Shown here: piece after piece, positions 42,576-51,744 of the stretch | Numbering within the stretch: the first letter of the stretch is position 1 | How the letters are laid out: every line of letters starts with the position of its first letter | Origin: Mesoflavibacter sp. | Lineage (GTDB): Bacteria; Pseudomonadota; Alphaproteobacteria; UBA8366; Aestuariispiraceae | Assembly: GCA_017792345.1 (NCBI GenBank) | Contig: CP051228.1 | Span: forward strand, 2,363,501 to 2,427,500 | Length of the DNA stretch: 64,000 bases | Direction: 5' to 3' | The notes under the pieces: model-generated | What the model was told of the DNA's origin: nothing | Databases searched by the model: none | What the model saw: the letters and a program-made list of their open reading frames with translations, nothing else | Program-made: the position numbers and the translations under genes

Positions 42576-43256
42576 TCACGATCCCGACCCGGCGACCAGC
42601 GCGTCGATTACGCTGGGCGCGATGCGCCGCGCGATGATCTCGACCCCGGCGGCGTTCGGATGCATGCCGTCACCCTGGTTCAGCTGCGGTTCCGCGGCCA
42701 CGCCGTCCAGGAAGAAGGGGTAGAATGCGGTGCCGTATTTTTCTGCCAGCCGGGGGTAAAGGGCATTGAACGCCTCACCATAGTCGCGGCCCATATTCGG
42801 CGGGGCCAGCATGCCGGTCAGCAGTACCGGCACCCCGGCGGCCTGGGATTTCTCGATGATCTGGGCCAGGTTCCGTTCGGTGTCTTCCGGCGGCAATCCG
42901 CGCAAACCGTCATTCGCACCCAGTTCCAGCAGCATCAGATCCGGCTTTTCCGCGAACAGCCAGTCGACGCGGCTCAACCCGGCCTTGGACGTGTCGCCGG
43001 ATACGCCGCCATTGATGACGCGGACATCATGGCCCAATGCCTTTAGTTCAGCCTCCAGAACGGCGGGAAAACTGTCTTCCTTCGGCAGGCCATAGCCGGC
43101 GACCAGACTGTCGCCCAGGGCCAGGACCGTCGCCCTTTCGGCGGCCGATGAAGGGGTGGCGGACAGCACAAAGACCGCGCAGATCGAGGTTGCGGCATTG
43201 ATCATGGACGCCAGGGCGCCATATAGCCGAAGACGGTTCAAGGAAAGGCGGGTCAT
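42576..43256 (-). CDS. tesA: Arylesterase / TesA-like SGNH hydrolase
   Basis: A 226-residue exported SGNH lipase-type hydrolase. The catalytic Ser is in LALGDSLVAGYG (block I), Gly in INGGVSGDT, Asn in LELGANDGLRG, and Asp-His in GDGMHPNAAG. A signal peptide is visible (hydrophobic ICAVFVLSATPSSA), and a shorter start at Met18 (43205) would also do. The ATG (43254-43256) overlaps the divergent ATPase ATG within CATG. The tesA/ybbA/ybbP trio also occurs in E. coli. Confidence 0.88.
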   Translation of the reverse strand: MTRLSLNRLRLYGALASMINAATSICAVFVLSATPSSAAERATVLALGDSLVAGYGLPKEDSFPAVLEAELKALGHDVRVINGGVSGDTSKAGLSRVDWLFAEKPDLMLLELGANDGLRGLPPEDTERNLAQIIEKSQAAGVPVLLTGMLAPPNMGRDYGEAFNALYPRLAEKYGTAFYPFFLDGVAAEPQLNQGDGMHPNAAGVEIIARRIAPSVIDALVAGSGS

Positions 43257-43986
43257 GTCATCCCAATTACAGAGCGGCGTGAGCGGCGGCGCGAAAACCG
43301 AAATGATCGCGCTGCGCGATGTGCATCTTACACTTGGGTCCTTGGCGGGCGACGTCAACATTCTGCATGGCGTCGATTTGTCCGTGATGCGGGGCGAGAC
43401 CGTCAGCATCGTCGGGCCGTCCGGGTCCGGAAAGACGTCGATGCTGATGATCGTCGCCGGGTTGGAACAGGCGACATCTGGGCAAGTGGTTGTCGGCGGT
43501 CAGGATTTCGGCGCCCTGGACGAGGACGGACTGGCGCGGTTTCGGCGCGACAATCTGGGCATTGTCTTTCAAAGCTTCCATCTGGTGCCGACGATGACGG
43601 CGGTCGAGAATGTGGCCATCCCCCTGGAACTGGCCGGCCGCCGCGATGCGGCGGAACGGGCCGCGGCGGTGCTGGATCAGGTCGGCCTGGGGCAGCGTCT
43701 GCGGCATTACCCGGGGCAGCTTTCGGGCGGGGAGCAGCAGCGCGTCGCCCTGGCCCGAGCCTTCGCCGCGGAACCGAAACTGATCCTGGCGGATGAGCCG
43801 ACAGGCAATCTGGACGCCGATACGGGCGCGCAGATTGTCGATCTGATGTTTTCGCTGGCCCGGGACCATGACACGACATTGATGCTGATCACGCATGATT
43901 CCACGCTCGCTGCCGCCTGCGATCGGCGGGTGGAAATGCGCGACGGCCGCCTGACCGGCGGTGCGGCGCTGAAAGCGGCGGAGTAA
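43255..43986 (+). CDS. ABC transporter ATP-binding protein (YbbA/LolD-like)
   Basis: A 243-residue MacB/LolD-group ATPase. Walker A is GPSGSGKTS (about 58-66), the signature LSGGEQQRVALARAF and Walker B LILADEPTGNLD. It powers the large permease encoded directly after (five bases). The pair resembles YbbA-YbbP of E. coli. The start codon shares bases with that of tesA on the other strand. AAGGCG lies about nine bases before the ATG. Confidence 0.92.
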   Translation: MSSQLQSGVSGGAKTEMIALRDVHLTLGSLAGDVNILHGVDLSVMRGETVSIVGPSGSGKTSMLMIVAGLEQATSGQVVVGGQDFGALDEDGLARFRRDNLGIVFQSFHLVPTMTAVENVAIPLELAGRRDAAERAAAVLDQVGLGQRLRHYPGQLSGGEQQRVALARAFAAEPKLILADEPTGNLDADTGAQIVDLMFSLARDHDTTLMLITHDSTLAAACDRRVEMRDGRLTGGAALKAAE

Positions 43987-43991
43987 CCCGG

Positions 43992-46517
43992 GTGCTGGCA
44001 ACCGCTTCCCGTTTTGCTTTTCGTGAATTGCGCGGCGGCCTGAAAGGCTTTCGCGTCTTTCTGGCCTGTCTGGCGCTGGGTGTCGCCGCCATTGCCGGTG
44101 TCGGCTCCCTGGCCTCGGCGATCGAGGCTGGGCTGAAGGCCGACGGAAGGGTGCTGCTGGGCGGCGATGTCGACATCCGGCTGGTCCATGTGGCGGCCGA
44201 TCCCCAAAAAACCGATTGGCTTCGCGACAATTCGGCGGCGCTGTCGCACATCGTGGAGATGCGCGCCATGGCCATCCGCGCCGATGGGGCGGAACGGCGC
44301 CTAGTGGAGATGAAAGCCGTCGACCAGGCGTATCCGTTGAACGGTGCGCTGGTCCTGCGGGACGGCGTTGAGATGTCGGCCCTGGAACAACGCGACGGCG
44401 TCTGGGGCTTGATCGCCGCGCCGCAATTGGCGGAGCGTCTACGCCTGACAATCGGCGACCGGGTGAAGATCGGCGAAGCGCAGTTCGAATATCGCGGCGA
44501 TTTCCTGGAGGAGCCGGATAAGGGAACCCAGGCATTCAACCTGGGACCGCGCGTTTTCATTTCCATCGATGCCTTGCCGGAAACCGACCTGGAGCAGCCG
44601 GGCAGCCTCATCCGCTATCATTACCGCGTTCTGTTGACCCTGCAGACGGTTGTCGCGGACTGGGTCGAAGCGTTGAACACGCAGTTTCCGGATGCCGGGT
44701 GGCGGGTGCGCGCCCTGGACGATGCCGCGCCGAACATTCAACGGTTCGTCGACCGGGTCGGCCTGTTCATGACCTTGGTCGGGCTGACAGCGCTTCTGGT
44801 CGGTGGTGTCGGGGTCGGCAATGCGGTGCGCGCCTTCCTGAACCAGCGTACCGGCACCATCGCGACGCTGAAATGCCTGGGCGCCCCGTCGTCGACGATC
44901 TTCGCGACCTATCTGATGCAAGTCGGCGTGCTGGCCGTGGTCGGGATCGTTCTGGGGCTGCTTCTGGGCGGGGTCGGACCCTCCTTCGTCGTGCCGATGC
45001 TGGCCGATAAGCTGCCGGTGGAGGCGCGCGTCGGCTTCTACCCCATGCCGCTGCTTCTGGCGGCCGGGTTCGGCCTGCTGACCACCCTGGTTTTCGCGCT
45101 ATGGCCCTTGGCGCGGGCCAGTTCGGTCCCGGCGGCGACCTTGTTCCGCGATCTGCTGAACCCCGTTACCGCGCGGCCGGGCCCCAAAATGGCGCTGTTC
45201 CTGGCGGCATCGGCCATCGGGTTGGTGGGGCTGGCTGTCCTGTCCGCCGATCAGCCCGTCGTGGCGCTGGCCTTCACGGGCGGCGCCGTGGCGACCCTGC
45301 TGGCCTTTCGCGGCGCGGCCTGGGCGGCGATGGTCCTGGCCCGGAAACTGCCACGTCCCAGGGATACGCGTATCGCCCTCGCCTTGGCCAACCTGCACCG
45401 GCCGGGCGCCCCCACCGGCGGCATCGTCGTTTCCTTGGGGCTCGGTCTGACGGTGCTGATCGCCGTCGCGATGATCGAAGGCAATCTCTCGCGTCAGGTC
45501 TCCGAGACCTTCCGCGGCGAGGCGCCGGGCTATTTCTTCATCGACATCCAGCCGGATCAGATCGACGGGTTCCGCGAGACCCTGGACGGGTTCGACGGTC
45601 TTCAGCGTTATGACACCGTGCCGATGCTACGCGGCCGGATCGTGGCCCTGGACGGCGTTCCGGTGGAGGAGATCACCCCCCATCCCGATGTAGCCTGGAT
45701 GTTGCGCGGCGACCGGGGGATTACCTGGTCCGCCACACCGCCGGAGCGCGGCAGCGAGATCGTCGAAGGCGAGTGGTGGCCGGCGGATTATGCCGACACC
45801 GCACGCACGCTGGTCAGTTTCGATGCCGAAGCCGCCGGCCATTTCGGACTGGAGATCGGGGATTCGGTTACGGTCAACGTTCTGGGCCGCGAGATCGAGG
45901 CGGAAATCGCAAACCTGCGGACCATCGATTGGACGTCGCTGGGGATCAACTTCGTCATGGTCTTTTCGCCGGGCCTTCTGGAAAGCGCGCCGCAAATGTA
46001 TCTTGCGACCGCCTATTTGGATCCCGACCGGGAAGTGACGCTGGAGCGCGCGGTGACGGATCTTTACCCGAACGTGTCCGCCATCCGGGTGAAGGAAGTG
46101 CTGGAAGGGGTCGACAAGATCCTGCGCGATCTGGGGACGGCGGTGACGGCCATCGCGGCGATTGCGATCGTTGCGGGCGTGCTGGTGCTGGCCGGGGCGG
46201 TGGCGGCCGGACACAGCCGCCGGATCTACGAGTCCGTCGTCTTGAAGGTCCTGGGTGCGACCCGGCGCGACATCCTAATCGCCTATCTGCTGGAATTCGG
46301 CCTGCTGGGCCTACTGACCGCCCTCATCGCCGGTGTGGTCGGCGGTGTCGCCGCCTATGTCGTGATCGAGGAAGTGATGCAGGCGGACTGGATTTTCGTC
46401 CCGGAAGCCGCAGCACTGACGGTCGTGGTGGCGCTGGCGGCGACGATCTCTCTGGGGTTCGCGGGGACGTGGTCGGCCCTGGGCAAGAAGGCTGCGCCGC
46501 TGCTGCGGAACGAATAA
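43992..46517 (+). CDS. FtsX-like ABC transporter permease (YbbP-like)
   Basis: An 841-residue permease with a GTG start. It has one N-terminal helix (about 24-45), two FtsX-type membrane blocks (about 252-420 and 710-835) and two large periplasmic domains. This double-FtsX layout fits YbbP/LolC-like transporters that extrude lipophilic molecules rather than import. No substrate is known. It works with the ATPase encoded just upstream. Confidence 0.9.
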   Translation: MLATASRFAFRELRGGLKGFRVFLACLALGVAAIAGVGSLASAIEAGLKADGRVLLGGDVDIRLVHVAADPQKTDWLRDNSAALSHIVEMRAMAIRADGAERRLVEMKAVDQAYPLNGALVLRDGVEMSALEQRDGVWGLIAAPQLAERLRLTIGDRVKIGEAQFEYRGDFLEEPDKGTQAFNLGPRVFISIDALPETDLEQPGSLIRYHYRVLLTLQTVVADWVEALNTQFPDAGWRVRALDDAAPNIQRFVDRVGLFMTLVGLTALLVGGVGVGNAVRAFLNQRTGTIATLKCLGAPSSTIFATYLMQVGVLAVVGIVLGLLLGGVGPSFVVPMLADKLPVEARVGFYPMPLLLAAGFGLLTTLVFALWPLARASSVPAATLFRDLLNPVTARPGPKMALFLAASAIGLVGLAVLSADQPVVALAFTGGAVATLLAFRGAAWAAMVLARKLPRPRDTRIALALANLHRPGAPTGGIVVSLGLGLTVLIAVAMIEGNLSRQVSETFRGEAPGYFFIDIQPDQIDGFRETLDGFDGLQRYDTVPMLRGRIVALDGVPVEEITPHPDVAWMLRGDRGITWSATPPERGSEIVEGEWWPADYADTARTLVSFDAEAAGHFGLEIGDSVTVNVLGREIEAEIANLRTIDWTSLGINFVMVFSPGLLESAPQMYLATAYLDPDREVTLERAVTDLYPNVSAIRVKEVLEGVDKILRDLGTAVTAIAAIAIVAGVLVLAGAVAAGHSRRIYESVVLKVLGATRRDILIAYLLEFGLLGLLTALIAGVVGGVAAYVVIEEVMQADWIFVPEAAALTVVVALAATISLGFAGTWSALGKKAAPLLRNE

Positions 46518-46671
46518 CGGCACGGGCGTGTCGGAAACCGGGAGTGCCCAGCCGAGTCCAGTTGAAATTTAGCGCGATCCCACCCATATTGACGGCGGAA
46601 ATCCATCCCATGCGGCAAGGCAAATGCCGTGGGGAGAATCTTAAACGAGGGTAGAAAAGGGGCAACGAGCA

Positions 46672-47409
46672 ATGGCTCTCAATCCGAACCGTTACGCGAC
46701 CCGTGCCGGTACCGCCGACCGCGAAGAAATCGACGCCGGCCTGCGGTCCTATATGCTGCGCGTATACAACTACATGGCGCTGGGTGTCGCATTTACCGGC
46801 CTGATCGTCCTGTTCATGGCCAGCAACCCGGCAATCATGGTGCAGCTCGCCGTCGGTCCGATGAAATGGGTGCTGTTCGCGGCGGTCATGGGAATGGGCT
46901 TCTTCTCGTCGAAGATCGTGACGATGAAGTCGACCTTCGCGGCGCATGCCTTCTATTGGGTCTATTGCGCGCTCTGGGGCGTGATGATCTCGCCGATGGT
47001 CGCCTTCTTCCTGCAGACGACTGAAGGCACGATGGACGTGGCCCGCGCCTTCTTCATCACCGCCGGCATGTTCGCGGGCGCCAGCCTGTTCGGCTACACG
47101 ACGAAGAAGGATCTCAGCGGCATCGGCCGGTTCCTGATGATGGCCGTCATCGGCCTTCTGATCGCGATGGTCGTGAACATCTTCATCGCGTCCTCCATGT
47201 TCTCGCTGATCCTGTCGGCGGCTGTCGTGCTGGTCTTTGCCGGCCTGACCGCCTACGAAACTCAGCAGATCAAGAACTGGTACATGGACACGCTGGGTGA
47301 CACGCAGGTCGGCCGTCTGGCCCTGTTCGGCGCGCTGCTGCTCTACGGCAGCTTCGTAACGATGTTCATCCACATCCTGAACCTGCTGTCGATCCTGCGC
47401 GGCGAATAA
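46672..47409 (+). CDS. Bax inhibitor-1/YccA family membrane protein
   Basis: A 245-residue protein with seven hydrophobic helices, typical length. Recognised by MRVYNYMALGVAFTGL-type helix 1, TYETQQIKNWY-type end (here TAYETQQIKNWYMDTLG) and the paired Asp region in the last loop. BI-1 proteins are pH-sensitive ion leak channels or protease modulators (YccA binds FtsH). It stands alone and ends in a strong terminator. Confidence 0.93.
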   Translation: MALNPNRYATRAGTADREEIDAGLRSYMLRVYNYMALGVAFTGLIVLFMASNPAIMVQLAVGPMKWVLFAAVMGMGFFSSKIVTMKSTFAAHAFYWVYCALWGVMISPMVAFFLQTTEGTMDVARAFFITAGMFAGASLFGYTTKKDLSGIGRFLMMAVIGLLIAMVVNIFIASSMFSLILSAAVVLVFAGLTAYETQQIKNWYMDTLGDTQVGRLALFGALLLYGSFVTMFIHILNLLSILRGE

Positions 47410-47434
47410 GCTGACAGGTCAGACTGAAAAACAG

Positions 47435-47470
47435 AAACCGCCCGGCAGCGCTCTGCCGGGCGGTTTTCTT
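47435..47470 (+). terminator. Rho-independent terminator after the BI-1 gene
   Basis: AAACCGCCCGGCAG (47435-47448) and CTGCCGGGCGGTTT (47453-47466) pair perfectly over 14 bp with a 4-base loop, followed by TCTTTT. It also faces the convergent cupin gene. Confidence 0.95.
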
Positions 47471-47489
47471 TTGCGCGTACTGCCCCGGT

Positions 47490-47900
47490 TCAGGCGCGGG
47501 GGTCGTCGCTGTGCCGTGTCCCGGCGCCTGGGGTGACGAAAAGGGCGCGGGTCGGCACGGTGGTGCGGGCCGTATGCCAGGCATCGCGCGGTACCACGAC
47601 GAGTTGGCCCGGCGTGTCCAGCCGTGTCACCGTCTCCCGGCCTTCTGCGTAGCAGACGAAATCCGCCGCCCCTTCCAGCAGATAGATGAACTCATCCCCG
47701 GCCGGGTGAACTTCCCAAACGCCCCAATCAGCGGAAAAGGCATGTTCCGAGATGAGGACATGCCCCTTGAAGCCGCCGTAATCCGAATCGAGCTCCTGAT
47801 AGAAGTTCGGTGTCGAAGCGGCTTTCAGGTCGACGGCGTGATCCGGGGTCAGAATGGCCGGTACGTCCCGCAGCGTGGGGGCTGAGGCATTGCCGGTCAT
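47490..47900 (-). CDS. Cupin domain protein
   Basis: A 136-residue single cupin. Motif 1 appears as WEVHPAGDEFIYLLEG (one His and Glu) and motif 2 as VVPRDAWHTAR. The first His-x-His pair is reduced to one His, so metal binding may differ. The ATG at 47898-47900 overlaps the SDR stop as ATGA, so they are translated together. It may modify the product of the dehydrogenase; no substrate is known. Confidence 0.82.
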   Translation of the reverse strand: MTGNASAPTLRDVPAILTPDHAVDLKAASTPNFYQELDSDYGGFKGHVLISEHAFSADWGVWEVHPAGDEFIYLLEGAADFVCYAEGRETVTRLDTPGQLVVVPRDAWHTARTTVPTRALFVTPGAGTRHSDDPRA

Positions 47901-48643
47901 ATGCAGCGACCCCCGTCGACTTCCATGCAGACGCCGGTGACCAGGGACGCGTCGTCGGAACACAGATAGACCGCTGCCCCGGCAATGTCTGCGGCGGTGG
48001 ACAGGCGTCCCATCGGGATCGACGCCTTGAACATCGCCCGCTTTTCCGGCGTGTCTTCCCCCATGAAGCGTTTCAGCAGCGGCGTCTCGCCGGCGACCGG
48101 GTTGATGGCGTTGACCCGGATTTGCTCTGCCGCCAGTTCGATGGCCATGGACCGGGTGACGCCGATCGCGGCGGATTTCGAACTGTTGTACCAGACCAGT
48201 CCCGGACGCGGTCGTATCCCGGCCGTCGACGCGATGTTCAGGAATTGTCCGCCGCCCTGGGCGCGGAACACCGGAACCGCGGCATGGGCGGACAGGAACA
48301 GCGACTTCACATTGATCGCATAGACCTTCTCGAATTCGGCCTCGTCGACTTCCAGCATCGGCCGGTTCAGATGGGTGTAACCGGCATTGTTCACGACGAT
48401 GTCCAAGCGCCCGAAAGTATCCGTCGCGGTCTTGACCACGGACTGCCAGTCCGCCGCGCTGGTCACGTCGGTATGGGCATAGACCGCATCGCCGCCGATC
48501 TCCCGGGTGACTTTCCGCCCGTTTTCGTCATTGATATCCGCCAGGACGACCTTCGCCCCTTCGGCGGCGAACCGATGGGCGATTCCTTCGCCGAAACCCG
48601 ACGCCGCGCCGGTCACGATCGCGATTTTATCCTTAAGCCGCAT
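47897..48643 (-). CDS. SDR-family oxidoreductase
   Basis: A 248-residue classical short-chain dehydrogenase. The cofactor motif is TGAASGFGEG (11-20), NNAG follows near 88-91, and the catalytic set is Ser in NIASTAG, Tyr-x3-Lys in YNSSK. Asp in the ADIND segment suggests NAD preference. The substrate is unknown; it is too divergent and poorly placed to be called PhaB. Its start is followed upstream by an inverted repeat. Confidence 0.92.
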   Translation of the reverse strand: MRLKDKIAIVTGAASGFGEGIAHRFAAEGAKVVLADINDENGRKVTREIGGDAVYAHTDVTSAADWQSVVKTATDTFGRLDIVVNNAGYTHLNRPMLEVDEAEFEKVYAINVKSLFLSAHAAVPVFRAQGGGQFLNIASTAGIRPRPGLVWYNSSKSAAIGVTRSMAIELAAEQIRVNAINPVAGETPLLKRFMGEDTPEKRAMFKASIPMGRLSTAADIAGAAVYLCSDDASLVTGVCMEVDGGRCI

Positions 48644-48685
48644 GGGGCCGATCCTCCTGTTCGATATCGATTATTTTACTTCGGG

Positions 48686-48711
48686 GCGGTTTTTGCATTT
48701 TGCGAAACCGC
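48686..48711. promoter_or_regulatory. Inverted repeat between the SDR and sigma-54 regulator genes
   Basis: GCGGTTT (48686-48692) and AAACCGC (48705-48711) are separated by 12 bases. The perfect palindrome TCGATATCGA lies at 48661-48670. Both could be operator sites in this divergent intergenic region. Confidence 0.35.
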
Positions 48712-48785
48712 GTGATGGATCATAATTGTGTCGGGGACGGGGCTCTGCGGCAAGGTGGATGCCGCACGGTCAAACGGGTGACTAT

Positions 48786-50177
48786 ATGCTTCCTGGCCGG
48801 CAGGTCCTGCTGATCGAGGACAACGCCAAACTGGCGGAACTTTATACCGCGCAGCTCAATGCTCAGAGCGCCGTCGTGCATCATTGCGTTCAGGGCGGGG
48901 AAGGCCTGGAAGCGGCGCAGACGCTGAAGCCGGCGGTCATTCTGCTGGATGTTCAGCTTCCCGATATCGACGGGTTCGAAGTGCTGAAGCGCCTGAAGGA
49001 GATGGGCGTCTCCGCGCCTGTCGTGGTCATTACCGCCCATGGTTCGGTCAACCTCGCGGTCGAGGCGATGCGCCTCGGGGCCTATGATTTCCTGGTCAAA
49101 CCCTTCGATGCCCAGCGCCTGATCGTTACCGTGGCGAATGCGGTCGAACGGCACGATCTGGCCGGAATCGTCGATGCGGTAACGCGTCCGATCTCCGGCG
49201 GGTTTCATCGCTTCATCGGCGGTTCGGCCCCGATGCAGGCGGTCTATCGCACCATCGCTGCCGCGGCGGCCTCCAAGGCCAGCGTCTTCGTCACCGGCGA
49301 ATCCGGCACGGGTAAGGAATTATGCGCCCACGCCATCCATGCCGAAAGTCCGCGCCGGGGCGGGTCCTTCGTCGCCCTGAACTGCGGGGCCATTCCGCGC
49401 GAATTGATGGAATCCGAAATTTTCGGTCATCGCAAAGGCGCTTTTACCGGGGCGACCGCCGACCGCAAGGGTGCGGCGGAACAGGCCGATGGCGGGACGC
49501 TGTTCCTGGACGAAATCGGCGAGATGGACATGGATCTGCAGACCAAGCTGCTGCGATTCATTCAAACCGGGCGCTACACACGGATCGGCGAGAATACCGA
49601 ACGCGAGGTCGACGTCCGCTTCGTCTGCGCCACCAACCGCGAGCCGGGCGAGGCGATCCGCGACGGCAATCTGCGCGAGGATTTGTATTATCGCCTGAAC
49701 GTCATTCCGGTGCGTATGCCGGCCTTGCGAGACCGCCCGGAGGATATCGAACCGATTGCGGCCGGCATGGTGAAACGCTTCGCGGAAGAGGAGGGGAAGC
49801 GTTTCCGTGGATTGGATAAGGATGCTTTGGATCAGTTACGTCGGCACGATTGGCCGGGCAATGTTCGGGAGTTGGAAAACACGATGCGTAACATCGTCGT
49901 CCTGAACGACGGCGATCGCGTGACCGGCGACATGGTGACGACCGCGCTGACGTCGGGCGGCCGACGCATTCTGTCGGGCGGCGCCGGGCCGGCGGCGCCC
50001 CTGGCCACGGAGATCCGCCCCCTGGCGCAGGTGGAGCGGGAAACGATCGAAGCGGCGGTCGCGCTGTGCGGCGGGAACGTCCCGAAAGCCGCAGGCGCGC
50101 TGGGCGTCGCTCCATCGACGCTGTACCGGAAGATTCAGTCGTGGCGGAACCCCGGAAACGGGGTCTCGGCGGATTAG
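48786..50177 (+). CDS. Sigma-54-dependent response regulator (LuxO/NtrC-like)
   Basis: A 463-residue regulator: receiver domain (about 3-120; phospho-Asp in ILLDVQLPD), AAA+ domain (about 143-370; Walker [15 protein letters not shown] loop, Walker [10 protein letters not shown]), and Fis-type HTH at the C-terminus ([20 protein letters not shown]). GAFTGA is intact, so it can contact sigma-54. The start at 48786 is chosen because the receiver begins there; a Met at 48759 is possible. No cognate histidine kinase is adjacent. Its stop overlaps the convergent gene by three bases. Confidence 0.92.
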   Translation: MLPGRQVLLIEDNAKLAELYTAQLNAQSAVVHHCVQGGEGLEAAQTLKPAVILLDVQLPDIDGFEVLKRLKEMGVSAPVVVITAHGSVNLAVEAMRLGAYDFLVKPFDAQRLIVTVANAVERHDLAGIVDAVTRPISGGFHRFIGGSAPMQAVYRTIAAAAASKASVFVTGESGTGKELCAHAIHAESPRRGGSFVALNCGAIPRELMESEIFGHRKGAFTGATADRKGAAEQADGGTLFLDEIGEMDMDLQTKLLRFIQTGRYTRIGENTEREVDVRFVCATNREPGEAIRDGNLREDLYYRLNVIPVRMPALRDRPEDIEPIAAGMVKRFAEEEGKRFRGLDKDALDQLRRHDWPGNVRELENTMRNIVVLNDGDRVTGDMVTTALTSGGRRILSGGAGPAAPLATEIRPLAQVERETIEAAVALCGGNVPKAAGALGVAPSTLYRKIQSWRNPGNGVSAD

Positions 50178-50944
50178 GACCGGTCGGCGGTCGGGGCGTC
50201 GTCCGCCTGGCTGATCCCGACGCCCAGGCTGTCCAGGCCCTGATTGAACAGGCTGCGCAGTTCCGCGCCGCGCCGGGTCGGGCGGAAGCAGACGAACAGG
50301 TCATGAGTGGCCAGCAGGCGATTGTTGATCTGCAGATTCTGGCGCAGAGCCGTCAAGGTCGGGTCGCGACGGCTGAGATAATCGTAAACATGCGGGTCGA
50401 TGATGGCGGCGCGGAGGCGCTTTGTGGCGACCATGCGGATGTTGATGGCGTCGTCGACCGATTCGATGACCGCGATCCGGTCGTCGCTGACCATGGAATC
50501 GAACGCGGCCTCGTTCATATAGCCTCGCACAACGCCGAACAGATGGGGCGTCAGATCGGCGGTTTTGGACCAGGCGATCGGTGCTTCGCGGCGTTCCAGG
50601 ATACCGACCGGGTTGCGGCCGATGGACCGGCTGAACAGACAACGATTGCCCGCGGCTTCGGCGTCGATGGTGTCTGAATGGTATTCGGGCAGATAACCGT
50701 CGAAACCGTCGCCGGTCGTGCCGGCTTGGACCGTCCTGGCCCAGGGCAGATAGACGACTTCCAGCTTCAGGCCGACATGGGCCAGGGCGCGCCGGGCGGT
50801 GTCGATGCTGCGCCCACCCAGAACGGAGGATTCGCTGCTATAGGGCGGCCATTCGAGGCTCGCCAGCCGCACCACGCCGTTTTCGGCCCGGACGGGCAGG
50901 ACCGATGCGATCAACAGCACGAACGCGATGGCAAGTCTGGGCAT
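50174..50944 (-). CDS. Periplasmic solute-binding-like protein (SBP_bac_3 type)
   Basis: A 256-residue exported protein. Signal peptide about 1-20 (LAIAFVLLIASVLPVRAE), then VRLASLEWPPYSSE and LGGRSIDTARRALAHVGLKLEVVYLPWAR, which is the usual start of amino-acid-binding-like proteins. No ABC permease genes are nearby, so it may be a stand-alone sensor or binding protein. It is convergent with the sigma-54 regulator. Confidence 0.82.
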   Translation of the reverse strand: MPRLAIAFVLLIASVLPVRAENGVVRLASLEWPPYSSESSVLGGRSIDTARRALAHVGLKLEVVYLPWARTVQAGTTGDGFDGYLPEYHSDTIDAEAAGNRCLFSRSIGRNPVGILERREAPIAWSKTADLTPHLFGVVRGYMNEAAFDSMVSDDRIAVIESVDDAINIRMVATKRLRAAIIDPHVYDYLSRRDPTLTALRQNLQINNRLLATHDLFVCFRPTRRGAELRSLFNQGLDSLGVGISQADDAPTADRS

Positions 50945-50983
50945 CGTCTTCCCCGACGGCTTGGGAGGGCCCCGATTCGCAAT

Positions 50984-51023
50984 CGCGCCCAAGGCACCAT
51001 TCTGACAGTGTGCCTTGGGCGCG
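50984..51023 (-). other. Strong inverted repeat downstream of the GST gene
   Basis: CGCGCCCAAGGCAC (50984-50997) and GTGCCTTGGGCGCG (51010-51023) form a perfect 14-bp stem with a 12-base loop. It lies between the GST stop and the binding-protein start on the same strand. It lacks a T-run, so it may be a transcript-end hairpin or a regulatory site. Confidence 0.6.
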
Positions 51024-51063
51024 TGACGGTTTGGTGACCAGCCGGTGAAGATCGCCGCAAAGT

Positions 51064-51744
51064 TCAGGCCGGGGCCATCGCCCGGGACAGGGCTCCACCC
51101 CGGCGGCGCAGAAACTCGGTCAACAGGGCCGGATAGTCGGGCGACACGGCCGCGACGACCGACGGCCTTTCCGCCAGGGCCTTCCGCCAGGCCCGGGTCT
51201 TTGGCAATCCGGACGGCATGGCGGCACCCGGAATGCGGTCCAGGACGTCGAAGTAACGGAAGATCGGGCCGTAGACCGCATCCACCAGGGAGAATTCGGC
51301 ACCCGCGAACCATGGTCCCGCATCCAGTGCGTCTTCCAGTCGCTCCAGCATTTTGTCCAGCCGGGCTTTTTCGAGGGTCTGCGCTGCCTCGTCCGGCGCC
51401 GAATAAACCGCGCCGATCCGATTCAGGATCTGGGACCCGTATTCGATCCAGGACCGGTGCCGCGCGCGGTCCAGCGGGTCGGACGGATGCAGGGGATGCG
51501 GCTGCGTCTCTTCGATGTATTCTAGGATAACGGCGGATTCGAAGATCGCGCTTTCGCGCCCGTCCTGCGCCACTTTCAACACCGGTACCTTGCCCAGCGG
51601 GGACAGGTCGGTGAACCAGCCGGGCTTATCCGCCAGATCGATATAGATCCGCTCGAACGGCACCGATTTCTCGGTCAGGGCGATGGCCGCGCGCTGAACA
51701 TAGGGACACAGCGTGTGGCTGACGAGGGTGAGGGCGGCGCTCAT
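51064..51744 (-). CDS. Glutathione S-transferase family protein
   Basis: A 226-residue GST. The N-terminal thioredoxin-like domain has SHTLCPYVQRAAIALTEK (Cys-Pro at the active site, as in omega-like enzymes), KVPVL and the glutathione-binding FESAVILEYIEE. The C-terminal helical domain is complete. The ATG overlaps the DoxX stop as ATGA. It belongs to a DoxX-GST operon controlled by a divergent MarR gene, which suggests oxidative or electrophile stress. Confidence 0.9.
   Translation of the reverse strand: MSAALTLVSHTLCPYVQRAAIALTEKSVPFERIYIDLADKPGWFTDLSPLGKVPVLKVAQDGRESAIFESAVILEYIEETQPHPLHPSDPLDRARHRSWIEYGSQILNRIGAVYSAPDEAAQTLEKARLDKMLERLEDALDAGPWFAGAEFSLVDAVYGPIFRYFDVLDRIPGAAMPSGLPKTRAWRKALAERPSVVAAVSPDYPALLTEFLRRRGGALSRAMAPA

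Noticed and set aside
47897..48643. SDR gene as phaB
   Set aside because: The fold is right but neighbours, length and sequence are those of a general SDR; it is paired with a cupin and not with PHA genes.
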